Notes under the pieces: model-generated | What the model was told of the DNA's origin: nothing | Seen by the model: the letters and a program-made list of their open reading frames with translations, nothing else | Database searches by the model: none | Program-made: the position numbers and the translations under genes | Source: Peristeroidobacter agariperforans | GTDB lineage: Bacteria; Pseudomonadota; Gammaproteobacteria; Steroidobacterales; Steroidobacteraceae | Direction: 5' to 3' | Assembly: GCF_004138335.1 (NCBI RefSeq) | Contig: NZ_RYFW01000007.1 | Span: 62,001 to 126,000, forward strand | DNA: 64,000 nucleotides | In this document: piece after piece, positions 37,644 to 45,944 of the stretch | Position numbering within the stretch: position 1 is the first letter of the stretch | Layout: each line of letters opens with the position of its first letter

Positions 37644-37916
37644 TCAGCCGCCCGCCAGCTGTGCCGCGCCTCTGAACACGGCGACACAGAAGTCCATGAG
37701 TTGCGCGGCCATCCAGTGGCCGGTCAAAGCGACGGCGAGCAGGGTGACTAGCAAGCGAGGCAGGAAGCTCAGCGTCTGTTCGTTGATCTGGGTGGCGGCC
37801 TGGAACAAGCCGATCACCAAGCCGACCAGCATGCCGGGCACGACCAGCACGCAGACCAGCAGCATGGTCAAGCGAAGTGCGGAGCTGACCAGATCGGCGG
37901 CAATATCGGCATTCAT
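37644..37916 (-). CDS. fliQ: flagellar export protein FliQ
   Basis: A 90-residue two-helix membrane protein of the FliPQR export gate. The conserved VLVVPGMLVGLVIGLFQAATQINEQTL-type core (read in two parts around residues 22-50) and LSFLPRLL are present. It lies 17 bp after fliP. Confidence 0.94.
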   Translation of the reverse strand: MNADIAADLVSSALRLTMLLVCVLVVPGMLVGLVIGLFQAATQINEQTLSFLPRLLVTLLAVALTGHWMAAQLMDFCVAVFRGAAQLAGG

Positions 37917-37933
37917 CTGCAGGTCCGCCTTCG

Positions 37934-38710
37934 CTAATACGCTTGAATACTGCCGACCAGCGTCTGCACCGTCAGCGTCCAGCCGTCCACCAGCACGAAC
38001 AGCAGCAGCTTCAACGGCAGCGAGATGACCAGCGGCGAGAGCATCATCATGCCCATGGCCATGAGTACCGAGGATACGACCAGGTCGATGATCAGGAACG
38101 GCACGAACAGCATGCAGCCGATCTGGAACGCGGTCTTGAGCTCGCTGAGCACGAACGCCGACAGCTTCACCAGAAAGCCGTGCTGTGTCGGATCGGTGAT
38201 ATGGGCTTCGCCGGCTAGCTGCGCCATCTGCGTCAGGGCGCCTTTATGGGTCTGCGCGAGCATGAAGCGCGACAACGGCGCCTCGGCGTTCTTGAGCGCC
38301 TGTTGAAAGGTGATCTGTTCGTTGTCGAACGGCACCAGCGCTTCGGTGTAGATCTGCTCGCCGACCGGGCGCATCACCAGCAGCGTCAGAATCAGCGCCA
38401 CGCCGGTGACGATCCGGTTCGGCAGGCCCTGCTGCAGACCGAGCGCCTGACGCAACAACGCCAGGATGATCACGAAGCGCGTGAAGCAGGTCATCATCAG
38501 CGCCAGAATGGGCAGCAGCCCAAGCAGCGTCATGATGATCAGGACTTGCGTCTTGACCGTGAACTCGGTGGTGTTGCCGGTGTCGCTGGTACCGATGATC
38601 TCGATCGGCGCCGCGCCGGCTGCCGAACACAGGCCGAACAGCAGCGCGGCCGCTGCGATCAGGCGCGGCCATTTCCAGCGCAGGAGGGCCTGCGCCTGCG
38701 CGTGGATCAT
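37934..38710 (-). CDS. fliP: flagellar export protein FliP
   Basis: A 258-residue export gate protein with a cleavable N-terminal signal (to about residue 33, GAAPIE) and four transmembrane helices. The family motifs FTRFVIILALLRQALG and LNRIVTG-like QGLPNRIVTG are present. The start overlaps the fliN stop as ATGA. In most gammaproteobacteria fliO lies between fliN and fliP; here there is no room for it. Confidence 0.95.
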   Translation of the reverse strand: MIHAQAQALLRWKWPRLIAAAALLFGLCSAAGAAPIEIIGTSDTGNTTEFTVKTQVLIIMTLLGLLPILALMMTCFTRFVIILALLRQALGLQQGLPNRIVTGVALILTLLVMRPVGEQIYTEALVPFDNEQITFQQALKNAEAPLSRFMLAQTHKGALTQMAQLAGEAHITDPTQHGFLVKLSAFVLSELKTAFQIGCMLFVPFLIIDLVVSSVLMAMGMMMLSPLVISLPLKLLLFVLVDGWTLTVQTLVGSIQAY

Positions 38711-39081
38711 GACGTGAGCGAATCCAGGTTCAGATCGCTGAGCTCGACCACTTTGAGGCCGTAGTTCTCGCCGCTGACGACCACTTCGGCGCGGCCGATC
38801 GCGGTGCCGTTGACCTTGATGATCAGCGGCTCGCCGGCGAGCGTGTCCAGTTCGATGATGCTGCTGCGCTCGATCTCGGCCAGATCCTGCAAGGACAACT
38901 TCGCGGAGCCGACCTCGAGCGTCAGCGTCACCGGGATCCGGCGCATCATGGCAGCGAAGTTGCGCTTGGCAGGTGCGGGAGCTGGCGCGGCGGCGGCGAC
39001 GCCTTCGTCTTCGAGCACATCTTCGAGGTCAGCCAGCAAATTGTCGTCGGCAGGATTCGATGCGGTGTTCACGGTATTCAA
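38707..39081 (-). CDS. fliN: flagellar motor switch protein FliN
   Basis: A 124-residue C-ring protein. An acidic/Ala-Pro-rich N-terminal arm (about 1-45) precedes the SpoA domain (IPVTLTLEVGSAKLSLQDL, GEPLIIKVNGTAIGRAEVVV). It forms the lower C-ring and docks FliH. It starts 4 bp after the fliM stop and overlaps fliP by 4 bp. Confidence 0.95.
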   Translation of the reverse strand: MNTVNTASNPADDNLLADLEDVLEDEGVAAAAPAPAPAKRNFAAMMRRIPVTLTLEVGSAKLSLQDLAEIERSSIIELDTLAGEPLIIKVNGTAIGRAEVVVSGENYGLKVVELSDLNLDSLTS

Positions 39082-39085
39082 TCCT

Positions 39086-39964
39086 TCAATCTACATCGGC
39101 TAACGAAGTGAGACACAGCTTGCCGTGGTGTTCGGCGACGCTGGCAGTAAAGAGGCGCGAGTCGCCGATCAACACATCGGCATCTCCCACGCTGATCGGC
39201 AGAACGTCCCCCAGTCGTAGGTCGAGCAGTGTCGCGAGCGGCACTTCTTTCTCCAGCAACCGAGCCTGCAAAGTCAGCTGCAGGCGGGCGGGAAACGGCT
39301 TCGTGGCCGGTCGTTGTCTTTGCCGCTCGCGGTTCGGCGCCAGCGCCTGTAACAGGCGATTCATCCAGACCGCGGAAATCTTCAGCAGCAATTCTCCGCT
39401 GACGTTGCAGCGGGTTTCGCTCAGTGTGAGTCGCAGCAGCCATTCGCCGTCGTTCGCGCCTTGCAAGCTCGCTTCGGCGAACGTCACTGCGGCGGGTGCC
39501 TCGACCGGTGCGCGTTGCACGGATTCGATCCGGCGCACGGCGAGCTCGACGAGTTGTTGACCCAACATGGTGCCGAGGCGCTCCTCGGTTGCAGTCTCGG
39601 GCTCATCGATGGTCGCAGCGAGCGGGGCCGCAGGGCTGTCCGTCGTTGCAGTGATTTCGGGCATCACCGAGCCATAGCGATAACGCAGCAGGCACAACAA
39701 CAGCGGCCGCTCGATTGCAAAGTGAATACGTCCGTCATCCGCTGCGTAGCTCAACCAGCGCTGCGAGTCTGCCGGAGCCGCGACAAAGGAGATTGCATCG
39801 ATCTGGAAACTGGCCTTGTAACGACGATTGATTCGTGCTCGCAGAAAATCGGCGAAATCATCGCGCAGTTGATGAGCGAAGCTGCCGAGCAAGTGAACCG
39901 GACGACCCATGGTGCGCGGGTCGATGACTGTGTGCGTGCGGACGTTTGGCTGTCTACTCATCAT
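39086..39964 (-). CDS. fliM: divergent flagellar motor switch protein FliM
   Basis: A 292-residue FliM homologue, shorter than E. coli FliM (334). The C-terminal SpoA domain (ARLLEKEVPLATLLDLRLGDVLPI) and the middle domain are recognisable but diverged. The N-terminal EIDALL motif that binds phosphorylated CheY is absent: the protein begins MMSRQPNVRTHTV and enters the middle domain directly. The ATG at 39964 is chosen; a GTG at 39979 would add five residues and still no CheY motif. First gene of the export-gate operon; the gene order (next to fliN) confirms the assignment. Confidence 0.88.
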   Translation of the reverse strand: MMSRQPNVRTHTVIDPRTMGRPVHLLGSFAHQLRDDFADFLRARINRRYKASFQIDAISFVAAPADSQRWLSYAADDGRIHFAIERPLLLCLLRYRYGSVMPEITATTDSPAAPLAATIDEPETATEERLGTMLGQQLVELAVRRIESVQRAPVEAPAAVTFAEASLQGANDGEWLLRLTLSETRCNVSGELLLKISAVWMNRLLQALAPNRERQRQRPATKPFPARLQLTLQARLLEKEVPLATLLDLRLGDVLPISVGDADVLIGDSRLFTASVAEHHGKLCLTSLADVD

Positions 39965-40017
39965 CGCGGCCACGTCCACCTCTTCGTCGTCGTCAGGAAA
40001 AAAATGAATCGAGGCGG

Positions 40018-40045
40018 TTATCGCGTGTGCGTTCGAAATTCTTTA
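40018..40045 (-). promoter_or_regulatory. candidate sigma-28 promoter of the fliM operon
   Basis: On the minus strand, TAAAGAAT-N12-CGCGATAA: a good match to TAAAGTTT and GCCGATAA, with one extra spacer base. It would give a leader of about 47 nt before the fliM ATG. Confidence 0.5.
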
Positions 40046-40073
40046 GTAGGCAAACCACTAAGCGGTGGGCTCT

Positions 40074-40089
40074 TGTGATTCACGTCACG
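40074..40089. promoter_or_regulatory. CRP-like box between fliM and fliE
   Basis: TGTGA-TTCACG-TCACG, 9 of 10 matches to the CRP-type consensus. Its centre is about 70 bp upstream of the predicted fliM transcription start (a class I position) and about 250 bp from fliE, so it more likely serves the fliM operon. Confidence 0.55.
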
Positions 40090-40296
40090 AGCCGAGAGCG
40101 CCGATTCAATGCGCGGACAGTCGGGCCGCTAATCGCCCGTTGCAGGCGCAACCGCGTCTGCGATTTGCGCCGCGTGTGACGCGCTCATGTTCGGTCTGAT
40201 CCGCTGGCTCAGGGTTGGTCGTAAACATGCGCGCTGGGATGCGCTGAATTTGCTCGGGAAAGTGTGCGTCGTGTAGCAGAAGGGCGGACGCGTGCT

Positions 40297-40323
40297 TAAC
40301 TCGGATCGATACAGCGTCGATGC
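40297..40323 (+). promoter_or_regulatory. weak sigma-28-like element before fliE
   Basis: TAACTCGG-N11-GTCGATGC has the right spacing and a fair -10 (GTCGAT against GCCGAT) but a poor -35. It would give a leader of about 58 nt. It may be chance. Confidence 0.3.
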
Positions 40324-40387
40324 TAGGGACGGCTCAACGCACTGCGGCGTTTTCTGAGCGACCCAGACGAGTTGAAAGGATCAAGCG

Positions 40388-40738
40388 ATGCCCGTAACGC
40401 AGTTTTCACATAGCCCCATGTCGGCAGCGATCGAAGCAGTCCGATCGCGCATCGCCGACGACGCGGCATCTCTGCGGCAAGCGGCGCCTCAACCTGCTGC
40501 CGATCACGCTCAGCACGTCGCTGGGTTCGGTTCGTTCTTCGAGCGAGCCGTGTACAACGTCGATGCGCAGGATCGCGCCGCCGCCGAAAAGATGGCGGCG
40601 GTCGATGCCGGTCGCAGCGACGATCTGGTCGGCGCGATGCTGGCCAGCCAACAAGCGAGTCTGTCGTTCTCCATGCTCATGCAAGGCCGAAACAAGATCG
40701 TCGGCGCCATGGAAGACCTGATCAAGCTGCCGTTGTAA
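40388..40738 (+). CDS. fliE: flagellar hook-basal body protein FliE
   Basis: A 116-residue junction protein between MS ring and rod. The C-terminal two-thirds carry the FliE signature: FGSFFERAVYNVDAQDRAA, a variable linker, and the helix ASQQASLSFSMLMQGRNKIV. AAAGGA lies 8 nt before the ATG. It leads the fliEFGHIJ operon, with fliF 7 bp downstream. Confidence 0.93.
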   Translation: MPVTQFSHSPMSAAIEAVRSRIADDAASLRQAAPQPAADHAQHVAGFGSFFERAVYNVDAQDRAAAEKMAAVDAGRSDDLVGAMLASQQASLSFSMLMQGRNKIVGAMEDLIKLPL

Positions 40739-40745
40739 GCCTGCC

Positions 40746-42431
40746 GTGACCAATACGTTGAAAGCAACCGTGGCCAGGTTCTGGCCGCGTAGTGGAGCTG
40801 CGAGCGTGCCGAACGGTAACGTGAGCACTCCGCTCGACTGGACCGCGATGTTACGCGGCCTGATGCCGCTGGTACTGCTGGCGATTGTCATCACTGCTGC
40901 GGTGTTGATGTTCGCCTGGCGCGATCAGTCCTCATATAAGCCCCTATTCGGTGCGCGCGAGAAAGTCGCAGCCGCCGACATGATGTCCGTGCTCGATGGC
41001 GCCGGCATTGCGTATCGCATTCATCCCGACACCGGACAGGTGCTCGTGCCGTCCGATCGGCTCGGTGAAGTGCGCATGCTGCTCGCATCGAAGGGCGTGG
41101 TCGCTCAGTTGCCTGCCGGCCTCGAGCTCATGGATCGCAGCGATCCGCTCGGCGTCAGCCAGTTCGTGCAGGACGTGCGCTTCCGTCGCGGCCTCGAAGG
41201 CGAGCTCGCCCAGAGCATCATGACCATCGACGCCGTCGATTCGGCGCGCGTGCACATCGCGATCGCAAAGTCGTCGTCGTTCGTCGTCAACACCGCCGAG
41301 CCGAGCTCGGCATCGGTCGTGCTCGGCCTGAAGCCGGGTCACAAGCTGTCCAACGAACAGATCGCCGCCATCGTCAAGATGGTCGCGAGCAGCACCACCG
41401 GGCTCGATCCGGCCAACGTCACGCTCGTGGATCAGTCGGGCAACCTGTTGTCAGCTCGGGTCGATCTCAGCGAAGGCTTCGAGTCAACGCAGGTCAACGA
41501 TGCGGCCGGTCATTATCGCGACGAGACTCTGCGCAGCGCCGAGAACCTGCTCGCGCCCATCGTCGGCGGCAACAACTTCAAGCTCAGCGTCACTGCCGAT
41601 GTCGATAACGACAAAGTGCAGGAAACGCGCGAACAGTATGGGGACACGCCCAAAGTCACTAGTGAATCGACGCGTGCCGAGCAGGATACCGATCCGCTGG
41701 CGCTCGGCGTGCCCGGCTCGCTGAGCAATCGTCCGGTCGATGTCGGCGCGAATGCGCAAGACGGCCAGGAAAGCAGCACACAGCGAAACGCGGCGACCCG
41801 CCAGTTCGCGTACGACCGCAGCGTCACTCAGATCGAGCGCAGCCGTGGCCGTCTGAAGAAACTCAGCGTCGCTGTCGTGCTCAACGACGCGGCCGCACCG
41901 AGCGGCACGGCATGGACCGAGCCGCAACTCGCCAACATCGACAAGATTCTCCGCAGCGGTCTGGGCATCGACACTGCTCGCGGCGACAGCTTGGTTGTTT
42001 CTTCGCTGGGCTTCCCGAAGCCGGCCGCTGCGCCGGTGTGGTGGCAGCAGCCCGATCGCGTGATGGATATCGGCGCATACATCGCCTACGCCATGGCCGC
42101 GTTGTTCGCCTATCTGCTCCTCGCTCGACCGTTACTGCGCATGGCCAAGCAGCGCTTGCAGTTGCCGGCGCCGACGGTGCAGCAGATCGAAGCGACGCCG
42201 GTGTCGGCAGCTGCGACTGCGAGCGCCACCGCGGCGGCGGCTTTGCCGCCCGCGAACGTCAACAAGGGACCGATCCCGGTCGGTCCGCTCCTGGAAGATT
42301 ACGACCTGCCGCCGCCGGGCTCGCCGGTCGATGTGATGGTCGATCATTTGCGCGCGCTGGCGGCCAAGGAGCCGGAGCGTGTCGCTGAAGTCGTGAAGCA
42401 GTGGGTGCAGAAGAATGTCCGACGCGAGTAA
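40746..42431 (+). CDS. fliF: flagellar MS-ring protein FliF
   Basis: A 561-residue MS-ring protein. Transmembrane helix 1 (about 38-56, LVLLAIVITAAVLMFAW) is followed by ring-building motifs with the typical YKPLFG and GLELMD(R)SDPLG stretches. A second helix near residue 440 precedes a C-terminal tail that binds FliG. GTG start at 40746. The 3' end overlaps fliG by 17 bp. Confidence 0.96.
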   Translation: MTNTLKATVARFWPRSGAASVPNGNVSTPLDWTAMLRGLMPLVLLAIVITAAVLMFAWRDQSSYKPLFGAREKVAAADMMSVLDGAGIAYRIHPDTGQVLVPSDRLGEVRMLLASKGVVAQLPAGLELMDRSDPLGVSQFVQDVRFRRGLEGELAQSIMTIDAVDSARVHIAIAKSSSFVVNTAEPSSASVVLGLKPGHKLSNEQIAAIVKMVASSTTGLDPANVTLVDQSGNLLSARVDLSEGFESTQVNDAAGHYRDETLRSAENLLAPIVGGNNFKLSVTADVDNDKVQETREQYGDTPKVTSESTRAEQDTDPLALGVPGSLSNRPVDVGANAQDGQESSTQRNAATRQFAYDRSVTQIERSRGRLKKLSVAVVLNDAAAPSGTAWTEPQLANIDKILRSGLGIDTARGDSLVVSSLGFPKPAAAPVWWQQPDRVMDIGAYIAYAMAALFAYLLLARPLLRMAKQRLQLPAPTVQQIEATPVSAAATASATAAAALPPANVNKGPIPVGPLLEDYDLPPPGSPVDVMVDHLRALAAKEPERVAEVVKQWVQKNVRRE

Positions 42432-43434
42432 TGCCGTCGCTCAAGTGGCCGCCTCGCCATTGGAGCAGGCCGCCATCGTGTTGTTGAGCATGGGCGAAGA
42501 GCCGGCCGCGGCCGTGCTTCGTTGCCTGTCGCGCGAAGAGCTGCTCGAAGTGACACAAGTGATGTCGCGGATCAGCGGCATCAAAGTCGAAGCGGTGAAG
42601 CAGTCGCTGCAACGTTTCTTCGACGAATATCGCCAGCAGAGCGGCGTGCACGGTGCGTCGCGTTCTTATCTGAAGCGCTCACTGGACCTCGCGCTCGGCT
42701 CCGATATCGCCGACAGCGTGTTGAACAGCATTTACGGCGACGCCATCCGTCCGAAGCTGGCCCGATTGCAGTGGGCCTCACCGAAGTGGCTCGCCGATCG
42801 CATCAGCCAGGAACACGTTCGCATGCAGACGGTGTTCCTCGCGTTCCTGCCGCCCGCGCTTGCTGGCCAGGTCATCGGCGCGCTGCCGGCCGGTACGCGC
42901 GATCTGGTGCTCGTGAATCTCGCGCGCTTGAACGAAGTCGATCACGAGTTGCTGGTCGAGTTGGATGAATTGGTCGAGCGTTGTCTCGCGAGCCTCGGCT
43001 TGCAGAGCACGAGCGTCGCCGGTGTTCGCCAGGTCGCCGAGATCCTCAATCGCTTGCCGGACAACCGCGCCAAGATGGTCGAAGTGCTGCGCAGTCACGA
43101 TGCCGAAGTGGTCGCCGAGATCGAGCGCAGCATGTATGACTTCTTCATTTTGTCGCGCCAGACCGAAGCGACGCTGCTGCGGATCATGGAAGACGTTCCG
43201 GTCGAACAGTGGGCGATCGCCCTGAAGGGCGCCGAGCCCGCCGTGCGCGACTCCATCATCCGGGCGATGCCGCGTCGTCAGGCGCAAAGCTTCGAAGAAA
43301 CCATGCGTCGCAGCGGTCCGTTGTCGCGCAGCCGGGTCGAGCAGGCGCGCAACGAAATCATGGCTCAGGTCAAAGCGCTCGCCGACGCCGGTGAGATCGA
43401 AGTGCAGTTGTTCGCAGAGGCGGTATTGGAATGA
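42415..43434 (+). CDS. fliG: flagellar motor switch protein FliG
   Basis: A 339-residue torque-generating C-ring protein. The N-terminal domain (LEQAAIVLLSMGEEPAAAVL) binds FliF, the middle contacts FliM, and the C-terminal charged helix (about 275-310, with R and E residues such as RAMPRRQAQSFEETMRRSG) meets MotA. The middle-domain EHPQ motif is altered: the stretch reads SQEHVRMQTVFLAFLP. This goes with the divergent FliM in the same system. Confidence 0.94.
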   Translation: MSDASNAVAQVAASPLEQAAIVLLSMGEEPAAAVLRCLSREELLEVTQVMSRISGIKVEAVKQSLQRFFDEYRQQSGVHGASRSYLKRSLDLALGSDIADSVLNSIYGDAIRPKLARLQWASPKWLADRISQEHVRMQTVFLAFLPPALAGQVIGALPAGTRDLVLVNLARLNEVDHELLVELDELVERCLASLGLQSTSVAGVRQVAEILNRLPDNRAKMVEVLRSHDAEVVAEIERSMYDFFILSRQTEATLLRIMEDVPVEQWAIALKGAEPAVRDSIIRAMPRRQAQSFEETMRRSGPLSRSRVEQARNEIMAQVKALADAGEIEVQLFAEAVLE

Positions 43435-44129
43435 GCCGAGTCTGGCGCTCACATCGATTCACTGCGCTCGCGCAGTTGGCGGACCCGAACGCCTGGGCCG
43501 GGCCGGGTGCGGTGCCGTCGCAGGTCACATCGGCCATGCACGATGGCTATCAGCGCGGCATGGAGCGCGGTTACCGCGAAGGTCACGAAGCCGGCATGCG
43601 CAGTGGCATGGACACGGGTCGCAGCGAAGGTCGCGAGGAGGGCAGACAGCAGGGCCTGGAAGCGGGCAAGCAAGAAGCGCTGGCTCGTTTCGAGCGCCTG
43701 GCCGGACCGGTCAACGAGTTGGTCGAAGAATTGAAACAAATGCAGGCCGACTATCAGACGGCCATGCGCAAGGAAGTCATCGAGCTGGTCGCGAAGGTGG
43801 CCCGGCAGGTGATCCGCAAAGAAATCCAGATGGAGCCCATACAGTTGCTCGCTCTGGTCGATGAAGCGCTCTCGACCATGCCGCGCGTCGCTGCCGACGA
43901 AGTCGTGGTCTATCTGAACCCGGAAGACCTCGAACGTATCATCGAGCTCGAGCCGGCGCAGGCCGAACGCTGGAACCTGTGGGCGGATGACAAGCTCGAG
44001 CCAGGCGAATGCCGCGTGAAAGCAGGCAATCGGGAAGCGGACGCGGGCTGCAGTCAGCGCCTGGCCGCGTGCATGGAGCAGATCGAAGAGCAGCTGTTGC
44101 CGCACCAGGACGAGCTGGTGGCCGCATGA
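43431..44129 (+). CDS. fliH: flagellar assembly protein FliH
   Basis: A 232-residue regulator of the export ATPase. It contains a striking run of about ten glycines spaced exactly four residues apart (residues about 39-82, GYQRGMERGYREG and onward), the GxxxG helix typical of FliH, followed by a V-ATPase E-like C-terminal domain. It overlaps fliG by 4 bp and the fliI start by 4 bp. Confidence 0.93.
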   Translation: MSRVWRSHRFTALAQLADPNAWAGPGAVPSQVTSAMHDGYQRGMERGYREGHEAGMRSGMDTGRSEGREEGRQQGLEAGKQEALARFERLAGPVNELVEELKQMQADYQTAMRKEVIELVAKVARQVIRKEIQMEPIQLLALVDEALSTMPRVAADEVVVYLNPEDLERIIELEPAQAERWNLWADDKLEPGECRVKAGNREADAGCSQRLAACMEQIEEQLLPHQDELVAA

Positions 44130-45436
44130 TCGGCGCTGCTCTACGTAACCTCGAGCTGGAGTCAGTGCCGATTGCGACACCGACTGGCCGACTCGTCGGT
44201 GCTTCCGGACTGCTGCTGGAGAGTCGCGGCTGTCCGCTGAGCACGGGCCAGCGCTGCAGCGTCGAAGCGGGCAACGGCGATTGGATCGACGCCCAGGTCG
44301 TGGGCTTCCGCGAAGACGTTTCTTATCTGATGCCGTTCAAACGACCGGAAGGCCTGGCCACTGGCGCGCGCGTGCTGCCGCAGACCGATCGTGATGTTCT
44401 GCGCATTGGCCCGTCGTGGCTGGGCCGCATCGTCAACGGCTTGGGAGAGCCCGTCGACAGTCGCGGTCGTTTGGGCGGCGAGCATGTGCTCGACACACAG
44501 CCGCCGCGAGTGAATCCGCTCAAGAAGAAGCCGGTGAAGGACGCGCTCGATGTGGGTGTGCGCGCCATCAACGGCATCCTCACGCTCGGCAAGGGGCAAC
44601 GCGTCGGTTTGATGGCCGGCAGCGGCGTCGGCAAAAGCGTGCTGCTTGGACTGATCACTCGCCAGACCGTCGCCGACGTCGTCGTCGTAGGTCTGATCGG
44701 CGAGCGCGGTCGCGAAGTGCGCGAGTTCATCGATCTGTCGCTCGGCGAAGCCGGCATGAAGCGCGCGATTGTCGTGGTGGCCCCAGCCGATGAATCGCCG
44801 CTCATGCGCCTGCGTGCAACCGAGCTGTGTCATTCGATCGCCGCGCACTTTCGCGATCAGGGCAAAGACGTACTGCTGCTGGTCGATTCGTTGACCCGCT
44901 ATGCGATGGCTCGGCGCGAGGTCGCTCTGGCATTGGGTGAACCACCGGCGACTCGTGGCTATCCACCCTCAGTGTTCAGTCTGTTACCGCAACTCGTCGA
45001 AACCGCCGGCAACGGCGAGCGCGAGGAGGGCAGCATGAGCGCGATTTACACCGTGCTCGCGGAAGGCGATGACCAGCAAGATCCGGTCGTCGATACCGCG
45101 CGAGCCATTCTCGACGGCCACATCGTTCTGACTCGTCAGCTCGCCGAGCGCGGTCATTACCCGGCCATCGACATCTCACAATCGATCAGCCGTTGTATGG
45201 CGCTGGTTGCAACTCAACAGCATCAGCGCGCCGCGCGCGCGCTCCTCGCGATGGTTGCAAAGCACGCGCAGGTCCGCGATCTGTTGCCGCTCGGCGCGTA
45301 TGTTCCTGGCGCCGATCCGGCGACCGACAAGGCAGTCGAATTGTTTCCCAAGATCGAAGCATTCCTGCACCAGGGCACGCGTGAAGCGGCGCCGCTGACG
45401 CAGACCATCGCAGCACTCGAAGGGTTGATGGCATGA
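44126..45436 (+). CDS. fliI: flagellum-specific export ATPase FliI
   Basis: A 436-residue F1-beta-like ATPase. Walker A GSGVGKS is at residues 165-171; Walker B lies in VLLLVDSLTRYA, and the family stretch LGEPPATRGYPPSVF is present. The ATG at 44126 overlaps the fliH stop; an upstream extension in frame lies within fliH and is not used. It is followed by fliJ with a 4-bp overlap. Confidence 0.96.
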   Translation: MIGAALRNLELESVPIATPTGRLVGASGLLLESRGCPLSTGQRCSVEAGNGDWIDAQVVGFREDVSYLMPFKRPEGLATGARVLPQTDRDVLRIGPSWLGRIVNGLGEPVDSRGRLGGEHVLDTQPPRVNPLKKKPVKDALDVGVRAINGILTLGKGQRVGLMAGSGVGKSVLLGLITRQTVADVVVVGLIGERGREVREFIDLSLGEAGMKRAIVVVAPADESPLMRLRATELCHSIAAHFRDQGKDVLLLVDSLTRYAMARREVALALGEPPATRGYPPSVFSLLPQLVETAGNGEREEGSMSAIYTVLAEGDDQQDPVVDTARAILDGHIVLTRQLAERGHYPAIDISQSISRCMALVATQQHQRAARALLAMVAKHAQVRDLLPLGAYVPGADPATDKAVELFPKIEAFLHQGTREAAPLTQTIAALEGLMA

Positions 45437-45861
45437 GCGAACGTCAGCGTTTGCGCTCGCTGGGTCGCCTGGTCGATCTGCAAAGTCGCAAGGTCGATCG
45501 TCTCAGCGCCGATGTCGCGGAAAAGCGTGCGACCCGCGAGCGCTTTCTGCGCAACCTTGCGACGCTGGAAAAGCTCGCTCACAGCAGCGGCCCCGTCGGC
45601 GGCTCGCCCGTGCTCGCCATGAATCGCGCCGGCTACAAACAGGCTATGCTAAGAATGGCTGCTACTCATCGTTTGGATCTGTCATTGCACGAGTCGCAGC
45701 TCGCCTTGTCACAGCGCGAGCTGGTCGATGCTGCGCGTCGTCACGAAGCGCTGGACCAGGTGCTGCAGCGTGAGCACTCGAATGTGCGTCACGTCACAAA
45801 GGTGAAGGAGCAGAAGCATCAGGACGAGCTGGCGTCACAGGTCTGGTGGCGTAACAAGTAA
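45433..45861 (+). CDS. fliJ: flagellar export protein FliJ
   Basis: A 142-residue coiled-coil protein that links the ATPase ring to FlhA and escorts chaperones. It is almost all helical, rich in Arg/Gln/Glu heptads. Sequence similarity alone is weak, as is usual for FliJ; its place after fliI with an ATGA overlap and its length make the call. Ends the fliE operon. Confidence 0.85.
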   Translation: MSERQRLRSLGRLVDLQSRKVDRLSADVAEKRATRERFLRNLATLEKLAHSSGPVGGSPVLAMNRAGYKQAMLRMAATHRLDLSLHESQLALSQRELVDAARRHEALDQVLQREHSNVRHVTKVKEQKHQDELASQVWWRNK

Positions 45862-45880
45862 AGAAAGTCGACGACGAATT

Positions 45881-45907
45881 TAATTTCCTCGCGGTTCCTG
45901 TCGCCTA
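45881..45907 (+). promoter_or_regulatory. sigma-28-like promoter of the fliD operon
   Basis: TAATTTCC-N11-GTCGCCTA, the same layout and a similar -10 (G-y-C-G-C-C-T) as the flagellin promoters. It gives a leader of about 30 nt before fliD. Confidence 0.5.
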
Positions 45908-45944
45908 TTGACGACTGTAGGACTCCGCTCCGAGGAAGACGACG

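Larger units (their letters stand above)
39965..40387. other. divergent fliM/fliE intergenic region
   Basis: A 423-bp stretch without a convincing gene. It holds, from left to right, a probable fliM promoter (40018-40045, minus strand), a CRP-like box (40074-40089) and a weaker sigma-28-like element for fliE (40297-40323). An imperfect inverted repeat TTAGTAGG/CCACTAA lies near 40043-40061. I searched for a sigma-54 -24/-12 promoter and saw none. Lateral flagellar systems normally have the activator gene lafK here; it is absent. Confidence 0.6.

Noticed and set aside
39965-40387. Sigma-54 promoter for fliE or fliM
   Set aside because: No GG-N10-GC pair in a TGGCAC-N5-TTGC context was found on either strand.
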